Below, piece after piece: positions 32,089 to 43,776 of a DNA stretch of 64,000 bases. Positions within the stretch are counted from its first letter, which is position 1. Every line of letters starts with the position of its first letter. Made by a program: the position numbers and the translations under genes. The DNA is from Diatrype stigma (lineage: Eukaryota > Ascomycota > Sordariomycetes > Xylariales > Diatrypaceae), in the NCBI GenBank assembly GCA_022225965.2, contig JAKJXP020000040.1:248001-312000 (forward strand), read 5' to 3'. The notes under the pieces were generated by a model, which saw only the letters and a list, made by a program, of their open reading frames with translations, was not told the DNA's origin and searched no databases.

Positions 32089-34656
32089 TTACGAAGCCCA
32101 GCTGGCGCCGCCCCCACTGTGATGGTGGTGGCGATAATCGTCGTCCCGGATGATCCGCGCATTCCGCTCCGCAGCATCGACCGGGGTGGCGGCAGCAGCA
32201 CCACCAGCACCGCCCCCAGCCCCGTACGAAGACTCCGCGTACGACAACTTCGCGTGGCTGCCGCCGCTGCCGTACAGCATCTCCATGAGCTTGGCCTTCT
32301 GGCGGGCACGGACGCCCTCGAGGTAGCCGCCGACGTCCTCGAGGCCGCGGACCTGGGTCTCGATCGACAGGGTGCTGCCGGACGACGCACCGTGATGGTG
32401 GTGGTGGCCACCCCCACCCCGGACGAGGGGGCTGACGAGCTTGCGCCGCAAGGTCTCGAGGTTGGCCTTGAGGGTGAGCAGCTTGCCGTTGTGCTCGACG
32501 AGGAGGCCCTTGTTGCGGACGGTCTTCTCGCGCACGTTGCGCAGCAGGCTGCGGTTGCGCTCGTACTTGGCAACCTCGCCGGCGCGGGCGCCGAGGATGC
32601 GGGTCCACAGCGAGGCCAGCAGGTCGGCGTGCGCAGCCTCCTGCAGGCTGGCCTCGCGCGCGACCGTGCGGGCCAGGTTCAGGAACTGGCGGTCAATGGC
32701 CTCGAACAGCGCGAACAGCGCGAGCGAGTGCTGCAGCTCGCTCTCGATGGCCTCCTCCAGCACGGCCAGGAACTCGGCGAAGGTGCGCTGCAGCGTCGAC
32801 CGCGCGCGCTGCGGCTGCGACATGCCGAAGATGTGCGTGGTCAGGCTGCCGAGCCGCGTCGGCAGGCCCGTGGCCGGGTTCTCCAGCAGGCCCGCCGCGC
32901 ACAGCAGGTTGTGGATGTTGGAGAAGGCCGTCGACAGCGGCGGGCTCGGCATCGCCTGCACCTGCGTCAGCTCGCGCCGCGCCCAGTCCATGACGATCAG
33001 GATGCCGTCGATGTCCCCGTCGACGTTGGCGAAGAACTTGGTCAGCTCAATGGCGAGCGTCTTGAGGCTGTCCGAGAGCTCGTCCAGGGACTTGACGATG
33101 ATGGGCGCCGAAGTCATGTTGCTGGATCGCACGCTCTCGCTCAGGTCCCATACCGCAACCCCTGTCGCCTGTAGATCCCCGATCTGGGATACGCCGTTCT
33201 CCGAGTAATAGATGAGAGGCTCGAAAGAGCGCGCAAGGCCGGCTACCTTGACTAGGTCGGGAACGGGACGCAGCTGTGCTGGCTGGAAAAGAGACCTCAC
33301 TGCTGATAGCGACAAGATGGCGACTAGGGTTGCGACAATGATGTTGCCCCACGACTTGGTGATGATCTGTATTTTGGACCGGAAGAAGTTGATAGCCGTC
33401 TCAATTGGTTCTGTTCGCTGCTGTATATCGGCGCGCACGGCAAATCGGATATCTGGGAACAACGTCAGCACCCCCAAGAGCTTCTAAACGGGTCTAATTT
33501 CACAAGATGATTGAACAACGTACAGTTGTCTCTGACACCCTCAGGTGGCATCGAGCCCATGATACTCATTTTCTCACCTGCGACAGATCTGCTACGTACA
33601 CGTCCTTTGCTGGTAGATCCGCGCTCGCTCTTGACGTGGTCTACCAGGGTATCGTCCTCGCCGGCGCCGCTGCCGCTGCCGCTGCCGCCGCGGGCGTCGG
33701 GGTCCGGGGTGCGGCCCTTTTCGGGACTGAGGCTGCCGGTGGGCAGGCGGGTCCTAATCGCCTGCTCGAGAACCTCCTCATCCTCCGGGTGGAAGCTGGA
33801 GGGCGACCGGCTATGGCTCTGGTGGTGGCCCTGGTGGCTGGGGCGCCGGTAGTAGGCCAGGTGGTTCTCGTTCTGGCGCCAGAAGCCTGACGAGCGGTTA
33901 CCGTTTCCGAGCCGCCTCCACGCTGGAGGCGAATAGCCACCGGCGGACAGACCATCGTCGTCGTCCTCCTCCAGGCTGCTGTCGTCGCTCTCGACCTGGT
34001 CGAGATCCGGGTCCGAGAAGGGATAGCCCGAGATCGACGACAGGTGCCCTAAGAGCGGGGGTGGCGACATCGGCGTCTTGAACTGCACGTCGTCCATGTC
34101 CATGCTGTCGCCGCCTGGGGGTTGATGGAACGGGTGGCGTGTTGCTGCTGCCTCGTAGGCCGTGGCTGTGGTGGCCATGGTCATAATAGGGACCTGCTGG
34201 TCGCTTCTTTTCCTCAAGGGGTAGTGGTGGTAGCGGTAGTGGTGGCGCTGGCGACAGCGCCTTAGGACCGAAGAGCCAGGAGCGCAGGTTGCTGACGGGC
34301 GATGGTGGCGCTTCGCTGTCGTCGCTATGGGGTTTTTCGGTGAGCCGGAGAAGGCGTCTCTCTGGCGGCGGCGCGGGTAACGCGGGTAACGTCTTATGCG
34401 ATCGGGTTTCCAATAGCGCGCGGTCGTTACCGGTTGCGATAACCAGCGGTGGTGGCGTGTGACTTTCGGTCGCAATGCGGGGCCAAGGTGTTATGCTGTT
34501 GCTACTGCTCGGCTTGCGCAGGGAGATGCCGCCGGTGGAAAGGAGATAGGAATACAGGAACACAAGGGCGATGGTGAGCGAGGCAATGAAGATACTCGGC
34601 GCAATGGTGATACTGATTAAAGCGTTGTTGGTATTCACGGATACCAGTGGCTGCAT
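32089..34656 (-). CDS. Two-pass fungal membrane protein of unknown function (one unresolved frame change)
   Basis: I read an N-terminal part from ATG 34656, with one transmembrane helix (ISITIAPSIFIASLTIALVF), then a long disordered region. The last exons, ending 33524 and starting 33452, join cleanly across a 71-nt intron (GTACGT to CCCAG). A second hydrophobic segment, IIVATLVAILSLSAV, follows, and then about 400 mostly helical residues end with His and Gly runs. Between 34260 and 34180 the coding signal steps from one frame to another: the side ending LPLEEKK and the side starting QVPIMTMATTATAYEA do not share a frame, and no good intron explains it. Introns with weak donors or a one-base indel in the assembly are both possible. 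Full length would be about 840 residues. Membrane and topology are inferred; no family known to me matches. Confidence 0.6.
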
Positions 34657-36686
34657 CGAGGTGGTCCAAACCGGCAGGCCCGCTAGGATCGCAATCGGGC
34701 TCGACCTGCGAAATGAACGAACGGGGGGGGGGGGGCAGCGGAAGGATCCAAACCCCAAAACAGAAGTATCGTATCAGATCAATTCAGTTCAACTCGATTC
34801 ACCGTTATATGCAATTGCGATTCAAACTACCAGGATCTTATTCGGCTAGCTGTTGTATAAGGGACAATGGATAATGGGAGAGCCTCTCTCTAGTGACCAT
34901 GAATCATGGGGAAGGTGATTCTCACAAAGTGGCACTGTCAGTCAATCAAGGTGAGCGAACGAGCACAGGCCAGGGACTGGGGGAATTAGGGAAGATCCCC
35001 CAGGTAATGGACATACCTAGACCTAATAGTCTGCCTATGCCGCATGGCACTGAGCTAGAACTGCAGGTGCTAGACCGGATTGATGAGTCTCAGTTTCAGG
35101 ATGACAGCGCAGCTCCTTCCCTCTCTCTCCCTCCCACTCTGGCGCACTTTGGGCCCCTCTGTCCCCCCATCAAACCCCCCCGCCCCTCGACGAGGGACAG
35201 ACAGACAGCCAGACAGACGGCAGGAGAGCGGGACAGCCAGTGGCACCAAAATCGAGAGGTTGGGAAGCGGCCAGTCAGGATGTCGCAGTGTAGGTCCGAT
35301 GGGAATCCTGGAGAGCCAATCACTTGGAGTCTCTGCGGTCGCTGTTGGGGTCGACCAATGACAGCCCTGAATGCAGGGGCGGACTACGGGGACTAGTATA
35401 GCTTCGTATACCTGAGCATAAGGTACATGTAGGTCGCACTTGTCTACCTGCGTACAGTACCATTTACCTACAATACTTCGTGCAACTCCCCAGTATCAGT
35501 AGATTTTAGTATAGGCATCAATGTCAGTGCATCAGTGTCAGTCAGTGCCAGTATCCCGCATGGCCACGCTGCAGCCCTTACTTACAGTCATGTAATTCAA
35601 CTTTCACCTCTAGAAGCCTAAAGTGAGTCATGTGCTCCTGAAGCTGTTTAATTATTTTTGCTTCCTCACGTATATCCCTTGACCCCTAACCAGAGTTGAG
35701 GTACACACCCATGCGCCTTTACTGATGTCCCAGTCCAGCTTGTAAACACTGATCAATGATTGAGGATGCCCCGTGTGTGATTGCCTCCTACTCACTCTTA
35801 TGTACCGTATGTACCTATATACGCACTTAAGATAGATGATAAGCAACCTGGCATGGGAACCCACCGCGGGGCGCGTTATTGCTGCAACCACTTAACACGC
35901 TGGTATAAGCGGGGGAGGTCTCGTTTTATACTTTAATGGGACGACGTCAATAAACACCCACTTACCATCCTCCAGTGCTTGGTCGAGCCCGCCCCACCAG
36001 ATACGCCAAACAGAGCCCGGATCACGAGGTATCAACCACTCCGCAATCCACCCTATTGGCTGCGAACGCGCAAGAGCTCGAGCAGACAATGGACAATTCG
36101 TGAATCGCAGGAAAAGGACGCAAACAAACTCGTGTGCCGGCTAATGAGCTGGTAAGTCAATCAACAAGAAGATGGGCCGGATCGGCTATGGATTCGGCAA
36201 ATCAATCCCTAGAGCAGAAGAGCAGAAGAGCGGAAGAGCTGAACAGCAGAACAGAGGAACAGAAGAGCAATAGAGTAGAAGAGTAGAGGAGAAGAGACGC
36301 AAATTAGAGGCTGCTTGCTACCTGGTATTCGAGCTCGTTCTAGCTCACCTATTTATGATGAGTGGCAGCGCTGACCATCTGTGACCATTGTGGATATTGA
36401 AAACCAATCGCTAATACATTGTTGGTCCCATCTTTTCCTGTATCCCGCTTTGAACTCCATCCATTTCGATTGGGTCAAGTGAGTGTCTCTGGCCTTGAGG
36501 CAAGGAAGCAAAGCAAACTAGGTGCCATGAATAGAGGTTCCCCCCATAAAATGTTCCAACAACTGCGAACCACGACTGTGGACCAGCTTACTCTGCGAGT
36601 ACTTCCAATACCAAAGTAAACACCTCGCTGGTCCGACGAGTGATATACAACCCACCCTTTCCGGACACATCGGACCTCCTCTATTA
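34657..36686. other. Intergenic between membrane-protein gene and USP-domain gene
   Basis: No gene is supported. A run of 13 Gs at 34723-34735 lies about 70 bases before the membrane-protein start (C-run on its own strand). A purine-rich AGAGCAGA-like repeat covers about 36208-36298. The 167-codon plus frame at 34893-35396 looks like chance. Confidence 0.5.
36208..36298. repeat. Purine-rich degenerate repeat (AGAAGAGC units)
   Basis: About ten imperfect 8-10 bp units of AGAGCAGA/AGAAGAGC type follow one another, all purine-rich on the plus strand. Confidence 0.7.
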
Positions 36687-38998
36687 TTAGTCTATCCGGG
36701 CTGTCTCGAGACTCCTCGCTTGAGGATTGGCCAGGTTGTTGACTTGCTTAGTTGGCGGTGGTTGGTACTTGCTCTTCTTCTTGAGCCTCTTGCGAGCTAC
36801 CATGACCGGCACAGAGCTTTTGGTTACCAGATAATTCGAGAAAGATCCGAGGAGGGTCCTTTGGCGCATGTTAGTAGTGTTCGGCTTTCAGTTCATTGGG
36901 GTATATTATTGGGATCAGACTCACCCTTTCAAAGCGCTTCTACCACGGCTACCCAAGATGACAAGCGTTGGATTCACATAGTCAATCACCTCGGTGATCA
37001 GATGCTTGGGGTTTTTGCAGTGGATCACCTCTATGATGACGCGCACTTGTAGTTGCGTCTTTCTGAGAAGCCTCGATACCTTTTCAGTAATCTCCTGGAC
37101 AGCTCGCTCCCTGTCCTCTTCTAATCTATTCTTCCCTCGGGAACTAGGCGCGGGAGAAGGTGTAGCACTCGGACCGTCCAACGCACGGATACGTGGTGAA
37201 GCTGAAGGATGATGCAGTGTGAAGGGGAGCGGACTGCTGGTGTGTGAGTTCGGCTTATTTTTAGCCATAGCGTTGAGAGCAGCAGCTTGTTCCCTCATGG
37301 CCTTGGGCTCGTCTGGTACTAGATTACCAACATCTATGGAACCGCTAGTCTCCTCGTCTATGCAGTAGATGGCAATGAGCGTGTCGCCGTCGCGAAGGAC
37401 GGTTCCGGTGGCCCACTCAAGCGCGTGCGTAGACTCATCACTCAGATCTGTGGCAACTAGGTACTTTCGAAGACGTCGGTGTTCTTCTTCGGCATCCTGT
37501 TGAATTCTGAGGTACTCCCCGCGATACAGGATGCGGATTGAACGATGCACCTCGGGGTGAGAGATGATCGCCGTGCAAGTGAGTTGCAGAGTCTGCGCCA
37601 TTCTGATGGCAGTGACGTCCGCATCTAGGTCTGGATAGAGGGGCGTCTGGGTGCCCGAAACAGTGGGGTCTTGGTCGAAGTTGGTGTTGGGCTGAACTGC
37701 CTGCTTGCTAGACTTATGTTGCTTGCTCTTATCACCTGACGGGCTTGTGACGGTGATCTCGGGTTCATCAAACAGAGATCTGTATTGGGGTTGACCAGAA
37801 ACATGCTTCCCTAAAATATTTTGTTAGCAGCTGAATAGGGCTTTGGGACCGTCCTACTGGGCAAGCACGTACGCTCTTCCTCAGCCGCGGCTAGCAGGCT
37901 CTTCGCCGGGGCGCTTGATCCCCTCTGCTCGTCGGCTCGAGTCGTGAGCTTCCGTCCTCTTTGAGCTTCTTCATCCGACGTGTTGGCGGCATCGTCGTCA
38001 CTATCTTCGTCCGACAGCAACTCGCCGTAAGGGCTCATGTTATCTTTTTCGATTCTTCCAAGACCGTCCGAGTCGGCTACCTTCTTGCGCGCTAGCGACG
38101 CTAGACCCGAGCCTCCGTATATTAGATTTGCATCGGACAGGCGCCGGTAAGCGTTGCTCATGTCAACAATTTGGCCATTATCGAGCATTAGTGTCCCCTG
38201 AGACTGGTGTGCAGACTGGTGTGCCGATGAGCTGCCACCCAGTAGGCTTCCATGAGGAGAGTTAGAACGCAGAGAAAACCGGCTGCTAGGCGACTTGGAC
38301 TTGTTGGTTCGCTTCGGAAAGCCTCGACCGCGCTCACCAGGTAAGACTAGGTTACTCAGATCGGGGCCACGAAGCGCTTCACCTATTGAGCTTGAACGAG
38401 GACCAGATTGTTGAACCCGTCTCAGTGGCACTGCCTGTCCGACGTTGGTAGGGAGAATATTTCCAAACTGGTATGAGGACATGATATCATTGCTTCTTCC
38501 TGATAAAGGCGGTGACAGGGGCGGTGGGGATCTTGGACCAAATTCAGCGGGCGTAGAGGCAGCATCGGACATGCTCCTATGACGCGATGAGTTCGCTCCA
38601 ACCGGCGCTATGTATGACAAAGCTGGGGATGTGTGAGTGCTCGTAGGACCAGGCGAACGAGGCGCAGTAGCAAGAGGGGCATCACTGATCTCAAGCATAC
38701 TCCGGGGCGGGCCTGAACTGATGTCTAGCATGCTGCGTACAGGCGCCGGTGGTGGACTCCTAGTCGATGGGCCAACGTCCAACATGCTTCGACCGGGCGA
38801 TTGGGGAGCCGTGTAAGGCGACGAAGCTCGACTGCCAGCCCGGCTGCCACCCAGAGCGCCACCTCGAGCGCCAACTCGGCCGCCAGCCGATGGAGGCGGA
38901 CTGCGAGACGCATATTGCCTCTGTAAGATGAGATTTTCAATCTCGAGCCGCTCCTCCTCGAGTGCAGCCTCGAGAGACATGACTTTTCGACCGGCCAT
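36687..38998 (-). CDS. Universal stress protein (USP) domain protein with long disordered N-terminal half
   Basis: Three exons, 38998-37873, 37810-36925 and 36858-36687, join in frame (727 aa). The USP fold begins near residue 491 with KYLVATDLSDES. It is interrupted by a Ser/Pro-rich insert and finishes with the ATP-type loop GSRGRSALKGTLLGSFSN, followed by KSSVPVMVARKRLK. The G-x-x-G then G-S spacing is the pattern of ATP-binding USPs. Residues 1-480 are disordered, with a short N-terminal helix, many SP sites and three copies of RSML[DE][VI] at about 70-75, 88-93 and 99-104. USP proteins bind nucleotides and take part in stress responses; the fungal role is poorly known. Both intron borders restore conserved sequence. 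Confidence 0.85.
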
Positions 38999-41402
38999 AG
39001 CGGACGTTGGTCAAGTGATCGCACTCGTATTCTCGGCGGTTGTATTGAGGTATCGACAATGGACGGGATCAACCCTGTGGATTGAGTGCAAGCTGATGTG
39101 AGGTTGATGGAAGGCAATTCGACTTTGTCTGCCTAGAACAATTCTACTAGTAGAGTATGTAAATCTTATTTTCACCTAGGTGGGCGATCACTCGTCGGGC
39201 TTGGCAGAAGCTGTACGCCGGGTGTATGTAGATATCGTACGGAAGACGACCTGTATGCGATGGGAAGAATGAAGGGTTGTTTGTCGGTTGCTATCGTGGG
39301 ATAATAGTTGGGCGTCTTCGATATAGACAGTAATCAAGCATATTGTTGCGAGTCAAGAGATCCGTTCGTTCTCTCGCCAGACGTTCTTCGCTCCAGAAGC
39401 GGTCAGTCAGTCAGGCTCATGGCTTCTAGGCCACTTGTACTCGTGCTTTCCTTCTCTTGCAAGAACCAAGGAGCAGTTGCTGCTTTGTTGGGGGTAAAGG
39501 TGGCCCTGCTCAAGACCCGGACCTATGTATGTTATGTATGTACCACCTAATTACGTATAACTCCAGACTATGGCTCCCTTCCACAGTCGTGTGAGCAAGT
39601 GGGGATTAGATGCGCAAGGATTTAGGGGGAACGAGCGGACACAGGAGGAAGATTCGGGTGATATAAGGCCGCGTTTTCTCAGACAACGTAGCAGCGAGCA
39701 CACGTAAACTTGTAACCGTTGCGTTTTACCCAGGGCTGAGTAGATGCATATAGAGATATAGGTAGGTAGTAGCGGAGAGATTGAGTTTCAATACACCGTC
39801 GTCGGAGTTGGAATTCAGGAAGTACGGCACGAGATGGAAAACAAGACTGGAGAGGGGTCGTCAGCAGCCAAGACTTTTATGCTGGTACGACTTGGAAGGC
39901 AAAGAACCGCTCTAGGGCTCAATTGTTTGCTTGAGGTAAGACGAACATGTAATCCATGGATGGGTGGAAGACGCGGAAACTCGGAAGCTTTTTGAACCCT
40001 TGGACTCTTGTTGGACTCCTGGACTCTTGGATTCTCTTGGCTTTTCTACCGATTTCAAGTCGTACCTGCCACCGGCCGCTGTGCCACCGTGCTCAAGATG
40101 AATTGCTTATCGATAGGTGGTGTGTGCATGCGTGTGTATTGTACATACTATGATTGTACATACAGCTGGGAATCGTTTGGAGTCATGGCCTGGCGACGTA
40201 CATCCGGCATTCGTGACTCTCAGTCAGATGTAGTTACTTAAGTAAGTACCTAGATAGAGTAAATATTAAGTTCAAAACTGGCATCCGGTATCTCGTCCTA
40301 TATAAGAATGACTCTGACCTGACTCGAGCTGTATATGTCTTTTAGGGAGGTCTAGAACCTCTACTGCCGGGTTTTAGTTGATGTTGTCGGTAGTTACATT
40401 GTATGTAACTTCCAACCTGGCTTACCTTGTACAGTAGCTTGCACGAATTAGGCACTTGGAATAAGGAACTGATTTCCTACCTGTTTTGGTCTGGACTACT
40501 TCTGATCACGACCAGCCCTGAAGAGTGTCTATTTCATGTACTTCATGTTTTTCTATACAAAGAACCCTGAGCTTATATCTGACGAACCTGAAGTGTCTAG
40601 GTTGGGTGCCTCTTGGGTCCTAAATGCATGGGGCGATGCCGGAACAACCAACTAACGAACTAGCGAAACCTTAAACCCTCGTACCACTTGTAGATTTTGA
40701 GGTACCATCTGTTGGATGTATGGAGTGTCTTGAGACATTGGACATGATACGACCTCGCGGGTGGACCGTCAACTGGTACCTATCTCGGTACCTGATAACA
40801 TACGATGCATGATAATATTACACATGTATGCACAGCATGGGCATCAACACAGACAAAGACACAAATAGCATGTTTGTAGTAATGTTCTTCATTAACAGAG
40901 CTTCCCATGAGGAATATTGTCTGCATAGACGGGTCCAACTCCCATATAGCGGCCCTTAGGGGGTATTTCGTTCAGAATCATAGTGCCGCCAAAAACCGAT
41001 TCGGTGCCAAGCATGACCTTCAGCTAACCGACGTTGACCATCAAACGCCATATCACTAAGACTGCAACACCCCTACCACTAGTCTTCAGCGAAAAGCAAA
41101 TAATCTATCAATACATGTGAGGCGTGAGAGACGGGAGTTCCCAGGGTGGCCCCGAGACGACGAGTCGATCGAGGCAAGAGGAACTCCCAACGTCCAGAGG
41201 CGGAGGCGTCGTACAAGTCGTAAAATGTTGGCGTGGAGTAGAAATGCAGATGGCAGTGCCCACACCCGCCAGACAGCTGCTTCCGCACCATAAACTTTTC
41301 CGTAAACCGTGAAGTCCGATCGAGCGTAAATAGAGAATACCGGAAAACCAATACCGCAAGCAGAACGAGGTGAGAGAAATGCTGAGACAAAAAGGTCGCA
41401 GC
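38999..41402. other. Intergenic, about 2.4 kb
   Basis: No gene is recognisable on either strand. The left end should be the promoter of the USP gene, and the right end (from about 41.1 kb) the 3' UTR of pab1. Short repeats of the form TTGGACTCTTG stand near 40000-40035. Confidence 0.5.
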
Positions 41403-43776
41403 TTAAGCCTTGTCCTCGGTCTTCTCCTCTGGCTTGGGCGCCTCACCACCCGGGGCGTCCTGAGCCTTGACATATTCGTCATACACAGCCATGGCCTCCT
41501 CGACCTTAGCACGCAGTGCGCCGTCATCCTCGATCCTGTGGTAATGTGTTAGCGTGAGACTAGTATTTGCGTGCAGATACTTTGATGTAGACTTACAGGT
41601 TCACAAGCTCGGCGTTGTCCATTTCCAGGAGCATGCCCGTGATCTTGCCCGCCAAGTCAGGTTGTATAGCCGCAATCTTGGGGAAGATCATTTCACCCAA
41701 CATCTGTTTCTGTTGCTGTGGGTTGGTAGAATGTGCCTGCAATTGCTGCTGGAGGAGAGAAGAAGTGGTCAACTCCTGGGGAGGAAGGTTTGGCTGGCTG
41801 GGAGCACCACGACCGCCCTGCGGAGGGAATTGACCCATCTGACCATTCCGGCCGTTGATACCACCCCGGCCTGCAGGACCACCCTGCCGGGAGTTTGGAG
41901 GATAGCCAGGCATCGCGGGGGCGCCAGGCATGCCCATGTTGGCAGGCATGCCCTGGATAGGACCGCCTCGGCCGCCCGGACCGCCACGGCCGCCCTGGAG
42001 AGTGGCTTGTTGAACCTGAGCCATGGCCGCCATGAACTGGGGAGTTCCAGGTTGGCCGTAAGGACCGCCGGGTGGGAATTGACTAGGCATGTACATGTTG
42101 GGGGGCATTTGGTTGGGAAGGGGTCCGCCTCGGCCAGCCTGGGGGGCTCCGTATCCAGGGTTGAATTGTCCTGGGCGACCAGCTTGGACGCCGGGCATGC
42201 CAATGCCAGGCTGAGGGAAGGGGATCCCCCGACCAGCCTGAGGGGGGAAGCCAGGCTGCTGGCCGGGAGCGTAGAAGACCGGAGGCTGCATGTATTGCTG
42301 CGGCATTCCAGCTGCGGCTGCAGCTTGTTGCATACGGAGTTGGTTGCGAGCTTGGATGCTAGCCTCAAGCTGGCTCTTCCGCACATCCTTCCGCTGAGCC
42401 AGAGCAACATAGAGCGGCTTGTTGTTGAACATGCGCTGGTTCATCTCTGCGACAGCCTTGGTGGCATCATCCGGGTTGGCAAAGCAGACGAAACCAAAAC
42501 CCTTGCTCTTTCCGAGTCTCTTGTCGGATTTCTTCTCCTTCTTCTCGCCATCCTCCTCCTTGGTCTCCTCAACTTCCTCCTTTTGGTTCTCCTTGTCTTT
42601 GCCCTCCTTATCATCGTCGGAATCAGTGGCAGAGTCACGCATGACCTTGGCGGACGTGATGGGACCGAACTCGGAAAACATCTGGCGCAGCCTGTCGTCG
42701 TCTACCTCGTCGTCCAAGTTCTTGATGTAGAGATTGACACCTTGGTATTTGCTGGCCTTCTCCTGGCGAGCAGCCTCGTACGACTTGCGAAGCTCTTCCT
42801 CGCGTTCATGCTTCTTCTGTGCACGGCCAACGTACAGGTCCTGTCCCTTGAAATCTCTGCCGTTCAACTCCTCAACAGCCTTCCAGGCAGCTTCGTGGGT
42901 AGTGAAGTTGACAAACCCGAAGCCGCGAGACTTGCCCTCGCCGTCGCGAGCCAACGAAGATGAGGTGACATCGCCGTACTTCTCGAAAAGGTCACGGAAC
43001 TCCTCATCGCTAGCGTCGGTGGCAATGTTCTTCACATAGACGTTGGTGAAGTTCGCCTTCATCTCCTCGAACTTGCTCTGGCGATCCTTCTTGGCAATAT
43101 GATGACCAACGTAGACCTTCTTTTCGTTCAGCAGCATACCATTAACATGCTTGATGGCCTGAGAAGCAGCTTCGTCAGTCTCGTAGTGCACGAAACCGTA
43201 ACCCTTGGAACTTCCAGTCTCGTCCTGGGCGACCTTGCAACTAAGAATGTTTCCGAAAGCGGCGAAGGTATCGTGGAGGGCCTTGTTATCAATAGCGGCA
43301 TCGAGATTCTTGATGAAGATGTTGCCGGCACCGCTCTTGCGCAGGTTAGGATCCCGCTGGGACCACATGATGCGGCACGGACGACCCTTGATCTGGGTGT
43401 AGTTAAGCTCTTCCAGAGCGCGCTCACCATCGGTGGTGGTGTTGTAGTTCACGTAGGCGTAACCAAGGGAACGCCGGGTAACGGCATCACGGCAGACGCG
43501 GATGGAGGCGACAGAGCCGATCTGAGAGAACAGCTCAAACAGCATAGCCTCAGTGACGGAAGGATCGAGCTCGCCGACGTAGAGAGAAGCAGAAGCGGCG
43601 GGGTGGGGGGTCTGGGCAGAACTGGGGGTAGGACCGGCCGTGTCAGGTTCGTCGCCATGGTCCGTAGAGACATTGGTGTTCACGGAAGGCTTCGTGGCAT
43701 CACCGCCGTTGATCGAGGTGCTGGCAAGGTCAGAGGCGAGCTGGTCAACAGCGCCGGAAGCGGTAGCAGCAGCCAT
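41403..43776 (-). CDS. pab1: Poly(A)-binding protein Pab1
   Basis: Pab1 coats mRNA poly(A) tails, supports translation through eIF4G and controls deadenylation. Exons 43776-41597 and 41535-41403 join across a 61-nt intron (GTAAGT to CACAG), giving 770 aa. Four RRMs are visible: about 64-142, 152-229, 245-322 and 348-470, each with RNP1-type motifs (GYAYVNY, GYGFVHY, GFGFVNF, GFGFVCF). RRM4 contains an acidic and lysine-rich insert of about 45 residues. A long Q/P/G-rich linker follows, then a C-terminal MLLE domain with [11 protein letters not shown]; the intron splits this domain. The start ATG is preceded by an A-run. A 5' UTR intron may exist (donor-like GTGCGT near 43946), but I cannot prove it. 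Confidence 0.96.

Noticed and set aside
34893..35396. 167-codon plus frame
   Set aside because: The frame runs over TCCCTCTCTCTCCCTCCCAC- and ACAGACAGACAG-type simple sequence and looks non-coding.
41554..42963. 469-codon plus-strand frame opposite pab1
   Set aside because: It is the antisense of well-conserved Pab1 coding sequence and has no domain of its own.
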